A stretch of 64,000 nt of DNA from Halopseudomonas sabulinigri (lineage in GTDB: Bacteria > Pseudomonadota > Gammaproteobacteria > Pseudomonadales > Pseudomonadaceae). Positions 17,336 to 26,185 of this stretch are shown here, one piece after another. Every line of letters begins with the position of its first letter. The stretch's first letter is position 1. The notes beneath the pieces were generated by a model, which searched no databases, had not been told where the DNA came from, and saw only the letters and a program-made list of their open reading frames with translations. The stretch lies in the NCBI RefSeq assembly GCF_900105255.1, contig NZ_LT629763.1, positions 3,058,501 to 3,122,500 on the forward strand, read 5' to 3'. The translations under genes were made by a program, and so were the position numbers.

Positions 17336-18816
17336 CGGCGCGCCTGATTTGCGGGGAGCTTGACCGCAGCGGTGATCAGGTAGCCCAACGTGCACTGCAG
17401 CTGGCGGGCGGTTTGGCCCGGTTGGGGGTCGAAGACGGCGATGTGATTGCCGTGATGCTGCGTAACGGGCCGGCTTTTATCGATGCGATCCAGAGTTGTC
17501 AGACCGCCGGCTGTTTCTATTGCCCGGTCAACTGGCACTTCAAGGCTGATGAAGTCGCCTTCCTGCTGCAGGATTCGGCGGCCAAGGTGTTTCTGGTCGA
17601 GGCCGATCTGCTCGACGCGCTGGCCGGTGCTATTCCCGAGGGCGTGGTGGTGCTGGTGAATGGCGTTGAGGCAGGTTTGACCGCTGGCCGGTTGCCCTAT
17701 GAGCCCTGGCTGGCCGAGCAGGCACCCTACGCCGGTGAACCACGCACCCCACGCGCGCACATGGCCTACACCTCAGGCACTACCGGGCGGCCCAAGGGCG
17801 TCAAACGGCTGGCACCGGCGCCGGAAGAGCGTGAGGCCATGGCGGCGGCCATGCGGGGGTTGTCGCGTGCGGCCTGGGGTATTGAGCCCGGCGTGCGGAC
17901 GTTGGTATCGGCGCCGTTGTACCACAGCGCCCCCAGCTCCTTTGCCCAGCAGTCGATTCTGCAGGCCGAGTTGATGGTCGTGATGCCGCGTTTTGATGCC
18001 GAGCAGACATTGGCGCTGATCGAGCAATACCGCATCGACACGGTTTTTCTGGTGCCCATCATGTACGTGCGGCTACTGCGCCTGCCGGCGGAGACAAGAG
18101 CCAAGTACGATTTGTCGTCGGTGCGCTTTGTTGCGTCTACCGGCGCGCCCTGCGCACCGGACGTGAAGCTGGCAATGCTCGATTGGTGGGGACCGGTGAT
18201 CTTTGAGACCTACGCCTCCAGTGAAACCGGCATGATCACTATCCAAGACCCGGCCTCGGCACGGCGCAAGCCGGGCAGTGTTGGCTTGCCGATTGGCGAC
18301 ACCCGCATCCGCATTGTCGATGAGCAGGGCAATGACTGTCCGGTGGGCGAGCCCGGCGTGATCTACGTACGTCAGCCCGCGGTGCCGGACTTTACCTACC
18401 TGAACAACGAGGGCGCGCGGGAGAAGGCCGGACTGGACGATCTGGCGACCGTGGGTGATATCGGCTACTTGGACGAGGAAGGTTACCTGTACGTTTGCGA
18501 TCGCAAGTCGGACATGGTGATTTCCGGTGGCGTGAATATTTATCCGGCCGAGATCGAGCATGTGTTGATCACCCTGCCTGGGGTCATCGATTGCGCGGTG
18601 GTGGGTATGCCTGATGCCGAGTACGGCGAGTCCCTGATGGCGGTGGTCGCTGCGCCAGCGGGGCTGCTCAGCGCAGAGCAGGTGCAGCAGTTCGTGCGCG
18701 AGCGTCTGGCCGGCTACAAGGTGCCGCGCCGGGTGGAGCTGATCGAGGCGCTGCCGCGCGATGACAACGGCAAGGTGGCCAAACGTCGGCTACGCGAACG
18801 CTTTGTTGCATCTTGA
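17332..18816 (+). CDS. AMP-forming acyl-CoA synthetase
   Basis: A 494-residue ANL-superfamily ligase that activates a carboxylic acid to its CoA thioester through an acyl-adenylate. The phosphate loop is MAYTSGTTGRPKGVK (about 143-157). The adenine motif is YASSETGM, the hinge region GDIGYLDEEGYLYVCDRKSD, then MVISGGVNIYPAEIE, and the catalytic C-terminal Lys is in RDDNGKVAKRRL. It is rather short at the N-terminus compared with FadD. The start is translationally coupled to the nitronate monooxygenase gene, so the two probably serve one catabolic pathway under the divergent LysR. The acid substrate is not evident. Confidence 0.88.
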   Translation: MTARLICGELDRSGDQVAQRALQLAGGLARLGVEDGDVIAVMLRNGPAFIDAIQSCQTAGCFYCPVNWHFKADEVAFLLQDSAAKVFLVEADLLDALAGAIPEGVVVLVNGVEAGLTAGRLPYEPWLAEQAPYAGEPRTPRAHMAYTSGTTGRPKGVKRLAPAPEEREAMAAAMRGLSRAAWGIEPGVRTLVSAPLYHSAPSSFAQQSILQAELMVVMPRFDAEQTLALIEQYRIDTVFLVPIMYVRLLRLPAETRAKYDLSSVRFVASTGAPCAPDVKLAMLDWWGPVIFETYASSETGMITIQDPASARRKPGSVGLPIGDTRIRIVDEQGNDCPVGEPGVIYVRQPAVPDFTYLNNEGAREKAGLDDLATVGDIGYLDEEGYLYVCDRKSDMVISGGVNIYPAEIEHVLITLPGVIDCAVVGMPDAEYGESLMAVVAAPAGLLSAEQVQQFVRERLAGYKVPRRVELIEALPRDDNGKVAKRRLRERFVAS

Positions 18817-18823
18817 GCCCGAA

Positions 18824-18856
18824 AGCCCGGGATATCTGCCTTCCCGCCGGCTTTTT
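18824..18856 (+). terminator. Intrinsic terminator after the acyl-CoA synthetase gene
   Basis: AGCCCGGG (18824-18831) pairs with CCCGCCGGCT (18843-18852) with a two-base bulge, followed by a run of T. It ends the NMO/acyl-CoA synthetase transcript 8 bp after the stop. Confidence 0.6.
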
Positions 18857-18886
18857 GGTTTGGAAATGTAAGGATACATTTTTATC

Positions 18887-18921
18887 GCGGCCTACAAGAG
18901 AGTAAGATGTAGGCCGCTTTT
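18887..18921 (+). terminator. Perfect 10-bp hairpin with T tail in front of nrdR
   Basis: GCGGCCTACA (18887-18896) and TGTAGGCCGC (18908-18917) form a perfect stem with an 11-nt loop, followed by TTTTATCC. It lies only 20 bp before the nrdR ATG. It may be a second terminator for the upstream unit or, if transcription starts further upstream, a leader hairpin of nrdR. Confidence 0.55.
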
Positions 18922-18941
18922 ATCCTTCCAGGAAATCTTAC

Positions 18942-19415
18942 ATGCATTGTCCATTCTGTGGCGCCAATGACACCAAGGTGATCGACTCTCGCCTCGTGGC
19001 GGAGGGTGACCAGGTGCGCCGCCGCCGCGAATGCCTTGCCTGTCAGGAACGCTTTACCACCTTCGAGACCGCCGAACTGGTCTTGCCCCGCGTGATCAAG
19101 CAGGACGGCCGCCGCCAGCCCTTTGATGAAGACAAGCTGCGTGCCGGTTTCCAGCGCGCGCTGGAAAAGCGCCCGGTCAGCGTCGAGCAGATCGAAGCCG
19201 CGATTGGCCACATCAAGCACCGCCTGCGCGCCACCGGCGAGCGTGAGGTCAAGGCCATGGTGGTGGGCGAGATGGTGATGCGCGAGCTCAAGCAACTGGA
19301 CGAAGTCGCCTACATCCGCTTTGCCTCCGTCTACCGCCGTTTTCAGGATCTGAACCAGTTCCGCGAAGAAATCGAACGGCTGTCGCGCCGCGAGCAGGAC
19401 GATGCCGATGCCTGA
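18942..19415 (+). CDS. nrdR: NrdR, transcriptional repressor of ribonucleotide reductase genes
   Basis: A 157-residue repressor. The N-terminal zinc ribbon ([10 protein letters not shown], then [15 protein letters not shown]) has the four Cys. The ATP cone domain follows from about residue 49 ([19 protein letters not shown]). NrdR senses dATP/ATP and represses nrd operons. Its position directly before ribD is conserved across pseudomonads and many gammaproteobacteria. The stop overlaps the ribD start region by 14 bp. Confidence 0.97.
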   Translation: MHCPFCGANDTKVIDSRLVAEGDQVRRRRECLACQERFTTFETAELVLPRVIKQDGRRQPFDEDKLRAGFQRALEKRPVSVEQIEAAIGHIKHRLRATGEREVKAMVVGEMVMRELKQLDEVAYIRFASVYRRFQDLNQFREEIERLSRREQDDADA

Positions 19416-20538
19416 GAGGAGCAGCATTGACCGCGAGTGGATGAGCCGTGCGCTGGAGCTGGCCGCACGCGACCTCTACACCACCGAACCCAATCCGCGC
19501 GTGGGTTGTGTGCTGGTGCAGGGCGACGCTCTGGTCGGTGAGGGCTGGCACGTGCAAGCTGGCGAAGGCCATGCTGAGGTCAACGCGCTGGCACAGGCCG
19601 GCGAGCGAGCCCGTGGCGCCACCGCCTACGTCACCCTGGAACCCTGCAGCCACACCGGCAAGACACCGCCCTGCGCCGATGCGCTGATCAAGGCCGGCGT
19701 CAGCCGCGTGGTGGCGGCCATGCAGGACCCCAACCCGCTGGTTGCGGGCCAGGGTCTGCAGCGTCTGCGCGACGCCGGCATCGCCGTCGATTGCGGTCTG
19801 CTCGAAGCGCAGGCGCAGGCGCTGAATCCGGGTTTTATCAAGCGCATGCAGCAGGGCTTGCCCTGGGTGCGAGTCAAGCTGGCGATGAGTTTGGATGGCC
19901 GCACCGCGATGGCCAGCGGCGAGAGCAAATGGATTACCGGCCCTGCCGCGCGGGCCGATGTGCAGCGCCTGCGCGCGCGCAGCGGCGCGGTGATCAGCGG
20001 CGCCGATAGCGTGTTGCTGGACGACTCGGCGCTGACCGTGCGGGCCAGCGAACTGGGCTTGCCCGACGATGAAGCGGCCGCCGCCGTGCAGCGCCAGCCG
20101 CTGCGCGTATTGATCGACAGCCTGCGGCGCGTGCCGCTGGAGCAACGTTTTTTCCGCGAGACCGGCCCCACCTTGGTGATCAGCACCAGTGCCGAGCAGG
20201 CCGCGGAGTCCTATCAGGCTATTGGCAGCGAACTGCTGGCACTGCCCGGTGACGACGGCAAGGTGGATCTGACCACCGTGCTGCGCACCCTGGCCGAGCG
20301 TGGCTGCAACGAGGTGCTGGTCGAAGCCGGCGCTGCGCTGTCGGGTGCTTTCTGGCGTGCCGGTCTGGTAGATGAACTGATTGTGTATATGGCGCCGCGC
20401 CTGCTGGGAAGCCAGGCGCGCCCCCTGATGCAGCTCCCCTTCGAGAGCATGAGCGAGGCGATGGACGTCGCCGTTTCCGATATGCGAGCCATAGGCCAGG
20501 ATTGGCGCATCACCGCACGCCCGATTTTCCCTTCCTGA
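19402..20538 (+). CDS. ribD: RibD, bifunctional pyrimidine deaminase/reductase of riboflavin synthesis
   Basis: A 378-residue enzyme catalysing two successive steps from the GTP-derived pyrimidine. The N-terminal deaminase domain (about 14-140) has the zinc ligands in [11 protein letters not shown] and [16 protein letters not shown]. The C-terminal reductase domain (about 150-370) holds [31 protein letters not shown] and [13 protein letters not shown]. Starts at 19402 or 19408 are both possible; both lie inside the nrdR end. It opens the rib gene set, which here is broken by nhaD. Confidence 0.96.
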   Translation: MPMPERSSIDREWMSRALELAARDLYTTEPNPRVGCVLVQGDALVGEGWHVQAGEGHAEVNALAQAGERARGATAYVTLEPCSHTGKTPPCADALIKAGVSRVVAAMQDPNPLVAGQGLQRLRDAGIAVDCGLLEAQAQALNPGFIKRMQQGLPWVRVKLAMSLDGRTAMASGESKWITGPAARADVQRLRARSGAVISGADSVLLDDSALTVRASELGLPDDEAAAAVQRQPLRVLIDSLRRVPLEQRFFRETGPTLVISTSAEQAAESYQAIGSELLALPGDDGKVDLTTVLRTLAERGCNEVLVEAGAALSGAFWRAGLVDELIVYMAPRLLGSQARPLMQLPFESMSEAMDVAVSDMRAIGQDWRITARPIFPS

Positions 20539-20550
20539 GAGTGTTAAACA

Positions 20551-21807
20551 ATGCAAAGCAGCGTACAGCTACTGCTATTGGTGATGGCAATCATCGCCTT
20601 TTTGGGCGTGGTTCTTGAAGAAGTCATCCATGTAAACAAGGCCAAGGTGGTGCTGCTGTTCGGCGCACTGTCGTGGGTGGTGCTGTTTATAGCGGCGCCC
20701 GACGAGGCCATGCGCGTGCGAGTGCAGGAGGCGCTGAACGAGAACATTACCGACATCGCCAGCCTTTGGCTGTTCCTGTTGGCGACCATGACCTTTGTGG
20801 CCTACCTGAACAAGAAGGGCCTGATCGAAAACATCATTTACCGGATTTTGCCGGGGCGAATTACCGAGCGAAAACTGCTGTTTCTCACCGGTATTTTCTG
20901 TTTTGTTTTCTCCTCGATCGCCGACAACATTACCGCCACCCTGGTGTCGGTGGCGCTGGTACTGAGCCTCAATCTGGAGCTGCGCAAGATGTTGCGCTTT
21001 GCCACTTTGGTGGTGTTTGCGGTGAACTCCGGCGGCGTGGCGATGATTACCGGCGACGTGACCACCCTGATGATCTTCATGGCCGACAAGGTCGAGATCA
21101 CCAACCTGCTGCTGCTCAGCGCGCCGGCCCTGCTGGCGGTATTGCTGCTGGCGGCGTTGCTGTCGGTGGGTCTGAACAGTGAAGTGGTGATTGAAAAGAA
21201 CGCGCTGCACGAGTTGCGCGGGGTCGATAAGCTGATCGGCGCGCTCTTCCTGCTGACCATTCTCGCCACCATTCTGCTCAGCCTGTTCTTCGCCATCCCG
21301 CCGGTACTGACCTTCCTGACCGGCCTGGCCAGCATGTTTTTGCTGGCGCGCTTCTTCAACGAAGATATTGATAACGATCCGATTCTGGAATACATCCGCG
21401 TCATCGAATTCGAGACGCTGCTGTTCTTTCTCGGCGTACTGTTGCTGGTGGGCATGCTGCAGTTCATCGGCACTTTGCAGAGCCTGACCTCGCTGTATGA
21501 CATCATGCCGAGCCTGCTGGCCAACTTCCTGATGGGCATGCTTTCGGCGCTGATTGATAACGTGCCGCTGACCGCTGCGCTGCTCAAGGCCGACCTGCAG
21601 ATGAGCGTCGCCGAGTGGATGGGGCTGACCTATGCTGTCGGTGTGGGCGGTTCCCTGCTTATAATTGGCTCCGCTGCCGGCATCGTTGCCATGAGCAAGA
21701 TGCCCGGCCTCACATTCATTACCTACCTGCGCAGCTTTGGCCTCCTGTTGATGGCCTTTGCTTTCGGCTTTATCGCCGTCTACGGGTTGGGGCTGCTGGT
21801 CGCCTGA
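20551..21807 (+). CDS. nhaD: NhaD-type Na+/H+ antiporter inserted in the rib operon
   Basis: A 418-residue polytopic membrane protein of the ion-transporter superfamily. Some ten or more hydrophobic helices fill the chain. NhaD landmarks are FSSIADNITATLVSVAL, VFAVNSGGVAMITGDVTTLM (about 148-167), VIEFETLLFFLGVLLLVG and SALIDNVPLTAAL, with the buried Asp residues characteristic of the family. NhaD exports Na+ or Li+ in marine and halophilic bacteria. It lies 12 bp after ribD and 28 bp before ribE on the same strand, so it is probably cotranscribed. P. aeruginosa has no gene at this point. It is shorter than typical NhaD (about 480), mainly at the N-terminus. Confidence 0.85.
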   Translation: MQSSVQLLLLVMAIIAFLGVVLEEVIHVNKAKVVLLFGALSWVVLFIAAPDEAMRVRVQEALNENITDIASLWLFLLATMTFVAYLNKKGLIENIIYRILPGRITERKLLFLTGIFCFVFSSIADNITATLVSVALVLSLNLELRKMLRFATLVVFAVNSGGVAMITGDVTTLMIFMADKVEITNLLLLSAPALLAVLLLAALLSVGLNSEVVIEKNALHELRGVDKLIGALFLLTILATILLSLFFAIPPVLTFLTGLASMFLLARFFNEDIDNDPILEYIRVIEFETLLFFLGVLLLVGMLQFIGTLQSLTSLYDIMPSLLANFLMGMLSALIDNVPLTAALLKADLQMSVAEWMGLTYAVGVGGSLLIIGSAAGIVAMSKMPGLTFITYLRSFGLLLMAFAFGFIAVYGLGLLVA

Positions 21808-21835
21808 CCGGCACTGAACAAGCAAGAGGCAGTTT

Positions 21836-22498
21836 ATGTTTACCGGCATCATCGAAGCGGTTGGCCAGATTCAGAGCATGCAGCCCAGTGGTGGCGATGT
21901 GCGTCTGTATGTGAAAACCGGCAAGCTCGATCTGGGCGACGTCAAGTTGGGTGACAGCATAGCGGTCAACGGCGTTTGTCTGACCGCGGTCGAGTTACCC
22001 GGCGACGGCTTCTGGGCTGATGTCAGCCAGGAGACCATCCGCCGCACCGCCCTGTCGCGGCTCAAGCCGGGCAGTCGGGTCAACCTGGAAAAGGCGCTGA
22101 CGCCGACCACGCGGCTGGGCGGTCACCTGGTCAGTGGCCATGTGGATGGCGTCGGCAAGGTGCTGTCGATGCAGGAGGATGCGCGTTCCTGGCATTTTCG
22201 CATCGAGGCGCCGGCAGAACTGGCCAAATACATCGCCGAGAAAGGCTCGATCACCGTCGACGGCACCAGCTTGACCGTCAACGCCGTGGAGGGCGCGGTC
22301 TTCCACCTGAACATAGTGCCGCACACCCTGCAGGAAACCATCATGGGCGACTATGCCAACGGCAGCCCGGTCAATCTTGAAGTTGACCTGATCGCCCGTT
22401 ATCTCGAGCGCCTGCTGCTCGGTGAGAAGGCCGCAGAGCCGACCGCCACGGGTATCAGCATGGCCTTTCTGGCCGAGAACGGTTTTCTGAAATCCTGA
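21836..22498 (+). CDS. ribE: Riboflavin synthase (alpha subunit)
   Basis: A 220-residue enzyme that dismutates two lumazines to riboflavin (also called RibC). The typical MFTGIIEAVGQI start and the internal repeat of two barrels can be seen. The first has LTAVELPGDGFWADVSQET, and the second starts near residue 98 with GHLVSGHVDGVGKV and later VDGTSLTVNAVE. The ATG follows AGAGGCAG. It stands before ribBA as in P. aeruginosa. Confidence 0.97.
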   Translation: MFTGIIEAVGQIQSMQPSGGDVRLYVKTGKLDLGDVKLGDSIAVNGVCLTAVELPGDGFWADVSQETIRRTALSRLKPGSRVNLEKALTPTTRLGGHLVSGHVDGVGKVLSMQEDARSWHFRIEAPAELAKYIAEKGSITVDGTSLTVNAVEGAVFHLNIVPHTLQETIMGDYANGSPVNLEVDLIARYLERLLLGEKAAEPTATGISMAFLAENGFLKS

Positions 22499-22521
22499 TT
22501 AACCAGCCCCTGGAGGGCCGG

Positions 22522-23616
22522 ATGAAACTGAACAGCATTGAAGAACTGATTGAAGACATTCGCGCCGGCAAGATGGTCATCCTCATGGATGACGAGGACC
22601 GCGAGAATGAAGGCGACCTGATCATGGCCGCCGAGGCCTGTCAGGCCGAGCACATCAACTTCATGGCCCGTTATGGCCGCGGCCTGATCTGTATGCCGAT
22701 GAGTCTGGAGCATTGCGAGCGCCTCAAGCTGCCCTTGATGGTGCAGCGCAATGGCTCGGGCTTTGGTACCAAGTTCACCGTCTCCATTGAGGCCGCCGAA
22801 GGCGTTACCACCGGTATCTCCGCGGCTGACCGTGCACGCACTGTGCAGGCGGCGGCAGCGCCGAATGCGGTTGCCGAGGACATCGTCAGCCCCGGTCACA
22901 TTTTCCCGCTGATGGCCCAGCCCGGCGGCGTGCTGGCGCGGGCCGGCCACACCGAGGCGTCCTGCGACCTGTCGCGCATGGGCGGTTTTGGCGAGTCGGC
23001 GGTGATTTGCGAGATCATGAATGACGACGGCAGCATGTCGCGTCGGCCCGATCTGGAAAACTTTGCCAAGCAACACGATCTGAAGATCGGCACCATTGCC
23101 GACCTGATTCATTACCGCCTGCTCAATGAGCGCACCGTCGAGCGCGCCGAAGAAAAGCAGCTGAAGAGCGAGCTGGGTGAATTCCGCCTGGTTGCCTACC
23201 GCGACCGCACCGACGATGTGGTGCACATGGCGCTGACGCTGGGCGATATTCAGCCGGAAGAGCCAACCCTGGTGCGGGTACACAACGTCGACCCGCTGCG
23301 CGACCTGTTTCTGGTCCCGGAAGGCGGCCGTTGGAGCCTGCAGGACGCCATGCGTCGGGTGGCTGCGGAAGGCCGTGGCGTGGTGCTGCTGCTGGGTAAT
23401 CAGGTCGACAGCGAATCGCTGCTGGCGCATGTCAGCAACCTCGGTGAAGGCAAAGCGGCGCCGCGCCGCCCTTCGACCTACAATACCGTAGGGGCCGGTT
23501 CACAGATTCTGCGTGACCTGGGCGTGCGCAAGATGCGCCTGCTGTCTGCGCCGATGAAGTTCAATGCCATATCCGGCTTTGATCTGGAAGTAGTAGAATA
23601 CCTGCCCTGCGAATAA
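22522..23616 (+). CDS. ribBA: RibBA: DHBP synthase fused to a degenerate GTP cyclohydrolase II domain
   Basis: A 364-residue protein. The N-terminal domain (1-200) is an intact 3,4-dihydroxy-2-butanone 4-phosphate synthase, with DDEDRENEGDLIMAAE, TKFTVSIEAAEGVTTGISA and GHTEASCDLSRMGG. The C-terminal domain (about 205-364) corresponds to GTP cyclohydrolase II. However, the zinc-binding and catalytic segment (in the intact RibA of this window: SECLTGD and LRCDCG) is absent; the comparable region reads RVHNVDPLRDLFLVPEGG. Only the DHBP synthase activity is therefore expected, with GTP cyclohydrolase supplied by ribA at 26957. The same split is known in pseudomonads. Confidence 0.93.
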   Translation: MKLNSIEELIEDIRAGKMVILMDDEDRENEGDLIMAAEACQAEHINFMARYGRGLICMPMSLEHCERLKLPLMVQRNGSGFGTKFTVSIEAAEGVTTGISAADRARTVQAAAAPNAVAEDIVSPGHIFPLMAQPGGVLARAGHTEASCDLSRMGGFGESAVICEIMNDDGSMSRRPDLENFAKQHDLKIGTIADLIHYRLLNERTVERAEEKQLKSELGEFRLVAYRDRTDDVVHMALTLGDIQPEEPTLVRVHNVDPLRDLFLVPEGGRWSLQDAMRRVAAEGRGVVLLLGNQVDSESLLAHVSNLGEGKAAPRRPSTYNTVGAGSQILRDLGVRKMRLLSAPMKFNAISGFDLEVVEYLPCE

Positions 23617-23678
23617 ACGCATTGATTCACGACAGCGCCTGAGCGCGCTGCCGGTTCTTTAATTGAGAGAGAGTGCCC

Positions 23679-24152
23679 ATGACTATCCGTACCATCGAAG
23701 GCGATTTTGTAACTGGCCAAGGCCGCTATGCACTGGTTGTTGGCCGGTTCAACAGCTTTGTCGTCGAGAGCTTGGTCGAGGGCGCCGTAGACTCACTCAA
23801 GCGTCACGGCGTGAAAGAGTCCGATATCACCATCGTCCGCGTGCCGGGCGCCTTTGAAATCCCGCTGATGGTCAAAAAGGTCGCTGACCTGAAAAAGTAC
23901 GACGCCATCATCACCCTGGGCGCGGTTATCCGTGGCGGCACGCCGCACTTCGAGTATGTTGCCGGTGAATGCGTCAAGGGCGTGGGCTCGGTCTCGCTGG
24001 AATACGGTATTCCGGTTGCCTTCGGCGTACTGACCGTCGACAGCATCGAGCAGGCCATCGAGCGTTCTGGCACCAAGGCCGGCAACAAGGGCGCAGAAGC
24101 GGCCATGTCGGCCTATGAAATGGTCAGCGTGATCAAGCAGCTGGAGGCCTGA
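23679..24152 (+). CDS. ribH: 6,7-dimethyl-8-ribityllumazine synthase
   Basis: A 157-residue subunit of lumazine synthase, the penultimate step of riboflavin synthesis. Landmarks are [34 protein letters not shown] and [18 protein letters not shown] with the catalytic His. The ATG at 23679 follows GAGAGAGAG; the in-frame GTG six bases earlier is less likely. nusB starts directly at the base after its stop. Confidence 0.96.
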   Translation: MTIRTIEGDFVTGQGRYALVVGRFNSFVVESLVEGAVDSLKRHGVKESDITIVRVPGAFEIPLMVKKVADLKKYDAIITLGAVIRGGTPHFEYVAGECVKGVGSVSLEYGIPVAFGVLTVDSIEQAIERSGTKAGNKGAEAAMSAYEMVSVIKQLEA

Positions 24153-24629
24153 GTGGACAACCACGAGCAGCAACCCGCAGCGGCCGGTCGTCCCAAGGCG
24201 TCGGCGCGGCGCAAGGCGCGCAGTCTGGCGCTGCAAGCGCTGTACTCCTGGCATATGGCCGATCAGCCGTTGTCGGATATCGAAGCGCAGTTTCGCACCG
24301 ACAACGACTTCAGCAAGGTCGACAGCGCCTATTTTCATGAGCTGCTGACCGGCGTGCCGCGCAATCTGGACGAGCTGGACAACCAGCTGGGTGCGGTGCT
24401 GGATCGCGATATCAAGGATCTGGACCCGATCGAGCTGGCTGTACTGCGCATTGGCGTGTACGAACTGCTCAAGCGTATCGATGTGCCGTATCGCGTGGTG
24501 ATCAACGAAGCCATCGAGATGGCCAAATCGTTTGGCGCCACCGACGGTCACAAATACGTCAACGGCATCCTCGACAAGCTGGCACCCCGCTTGCGCAAGG
24601 CCGAGGTCAGCGCTGCGCGCAACCGGTAA
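24153..24629 (+). CDS. nusB: NusB transcription antitermination factor
   Basis: A 158-residue helical RNA-binding protein that with NusE (S10) binds boxA in rRNA leaders. Visible landmarks are [19 protein letters not shown] and [18 protein letters not shown], then [18 protein letters not shown] and [11 protein letters not shown]. The start is GTG 24153, immediately after the ribH stop. The boxA sequence in this same window (63630) is a direct target of the protein. Confidence 0.95.
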   Translation: MDNHEQQPAAAGRPKASARRKARSLALQALYSWHMADQPLSDIEAQFRTDNDFSKVDSAYFHELLTGVPRNLDELDNQLGAVLDRDIKDLDPIELAVLRIGVYELLKRIDVPYRVVINEAIEMAKSFGATDGHKYVNGILDKLAPRLRKAEVSAARNR

Positions 24630-24656
24630 GCCGTTATAGCGGTGGGAGAGGGCGGC

Positions 24657-25651
24657 ATGGCACTGGATGAATTTGCGCTGATTGGCCGCTACTTTCGTAC
24701 CGCAGAGCTGGAGCGTGCTGCCGATCCTTCGGCCATTGCGCTGGGCATCGGTGACGATGCCGCTCTATTGCAGCTGGCCGCCGACCAGCAACTGGTTATC
24801 TCTACCGATTCGTTGCTGGCCGGCGTGCACTTCCCTGAGCAGTATCCCCCGCCGAGCTCGGTTATCGAGCTCTGGCGGTGGCAGTCAGCGATCTGGCCGC
24901 CATGGCCGCTACCCCTCTTGCCTTTACCCTTGCCCTGAGTCTGCCCAAGGTAGACGAGCCCTGGTTGCAGGCGTTTTCCCGCGGCCTGTCGGTTGCCGCG
25001 CGTGACTTTGCGATCAACCTGATTGGTGGCGATACCACCCGTGGGCCGTTGAATCTGGGCGTTAGCGTGTTTGGGCAGGTGCCGCGCGGACAGGCACTGC
25101 GGCGCGACGGCGCGCGGGGTGGAGATTTGCTCTGCGTTGGCGGGCCGCTGGGCGATGGCGCCGCTGGTCTGGCCGTGGTGCAGCGCCGCGATGTACCAGC
25201 TGGGCTGCCGCTGGTCGGCCAGGATTATCTGCAGCAACGTTTCTGGCGACCACAGCCGCAGCTGGCGTTGGGGCAACTGCTGCGCGGCGTGGCAACCGCC
25301 GGCCTGGATGTATCCGATGGCCTGCTGGCCGATGCCGAGCATATCGCCAGGGCCAGCGGCGTAGCGCTGCATATTGATGCGGCGCGTCTGCCGGCCAGTG
25401 AGGCGCTGGTCAGTTGGCCCGAACGTCAGCAACTTGAGTGGATGCTGCGCGGTGGTGACGACTATGTGCTGCTGTTCACCCTGCCGCCAGCGGCAAAGCC
25501 GCGTATCGCCCAGTGGCGTGCAGCAGGGCATGCGGTCAGCGTGATCGGCAGCGTGCATGCGGGCGACGGTGTGCTGCTGGATGTCGGCAAGGGCTACGCC
25601 CCGCTCAGTGGCGAGCGTGGTTATCAACATTTCAGGAGTTCGGATGACTGA
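24657..25651 (+). pseudogene. thiL: thiL, thiamine-monophosphate kinase, interrupted by a single-base frameshift
   Basis: ThiL phosphorylates thiamine monophosphate to the cofactor thiamine diphosphate. The N-terminal part (MALDEFALIGRYFRTAELE, then GIGDDAALLQLAADQQLVIS and TDSLLAGVHFPEQYP) is in one frame. The rest (LAVAVSDLAAMAATPLAFTL, INLIGGDTTRGP, GLDVSDGLLADAEHI, LRGGDDYVLLF) is in the next. The two frames join if one C is added to the run of five C at 24846-24850, restoring YPPAELGYRALAVAVSDLA. As it stands, the first frame stops at 24938. A sequencing error in the homopolymer is the likeliest cause because ThiL is normally needed for growth without thiamine diphosphate. A real mutation is the alternative. 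pgpA overlaps the 3' end by 8 bp. Confidence 0.85.
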
Positions 25652-26138
25652 TTCGCAGGAGCACGCCCCCGCCTCGGTATGGCGTAACCCCATTCACTTT
25701 CTGGCCTTCGGCTTTGGTAGCGGGGCCATGCCCAGGGCGCCCGGTACCTGGGGTACGCTGGCGGCGTTGCCCTTTGTGCTGCTTTGGCAGCAGCTGCCGC
25801 CCTGGGGCTACGAGACAGTCCTGGTGCTCAGCACCCTGGTGGGTATCTGGCTATGCCACAAAACCGCGGCGGATCTAGGCGTGCACGATCATGGCGGCAT
25901 CGTCTGGGACGAGTTCGTCGGCCTGTGGATCGCAATGTGGCTGGCGCCAACTGGCTGGCTCTGGCTGTTGGCCGGTTTTCTGCTGTTCCGCCTGTTTGAT
26001 ATCTGGAAGCCCTGGCCTATTCGCTGGATTGATCACCATGTGGGCGGCGGGCTCGGCATCATGCTGGACGACATCATCGCCGGTTTCATGGCGCTGGCCG
26101 TGCTGTTGCTTGCCGAGTACCTATTGGCTATGGTCTAA
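25644..26138 (+). CDS. pgpA: Phosphatidylglycerophosphatase A
   Basis: A 164-residue inner-membrane enzyme that dephosphorylates phosphatidylglycerophosphate. The family's N-terminal signature FGFGSGAMPRAPGTWGTLAA is at about 18-37, followed by DHGGIVWDEFVGLWIAM with the conserved acidic pair, FRLFDIWKPWPIRW and a C-terminal GIMLDDIIAG helix. ATG 25644 after AGGAG was chosen over the upstream open frame. It overlaps thiL by 8 bp, the normal thiL-pgpA order. Confidence 0.95.
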   Translation: MTDSQEHAPASVWRNPIHFLAFGFGSGAMPRAPGTWGTLAALPFVLLWQQLPPWGYETVLVLSTLVGIWLCHKTAADLGVHDHGGIVWDEFVGLWIAMWLAPTGWLWLLAGFLLFRLFDIWKPWPIRWIDHHVGGGLGIMLDDIIAGFMALAVLLLAEYLLAMV

Positions 26139-26185
26139 CGCGGTCTTCCGGCCGACAGTTCCGCACGCAGAAAAAGGATAATCGC

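Noticed and set aside
19288..20556. 422-codon open frame antisense to ribD
   Set aside because: Low-complexity Ala/Gln/His/Arg composition and complete overlap with conserved RibD motifs.
20575..21852. Long open frame (425 codons) on the minus strand opposite nhaD
   Set aside because: Gln/His-rich product without family resemblance, fully antisense to a clear antiporter gene; explained by GC-rich codon bias.
24657..25651. Programmed frameshifting in thiL
   Set aside because: The site is a plain C run without a slippery heptamer or a downstream stimulator that I could see, and ThiL is not known to use recoding; an indel or sequencing error is simpler.
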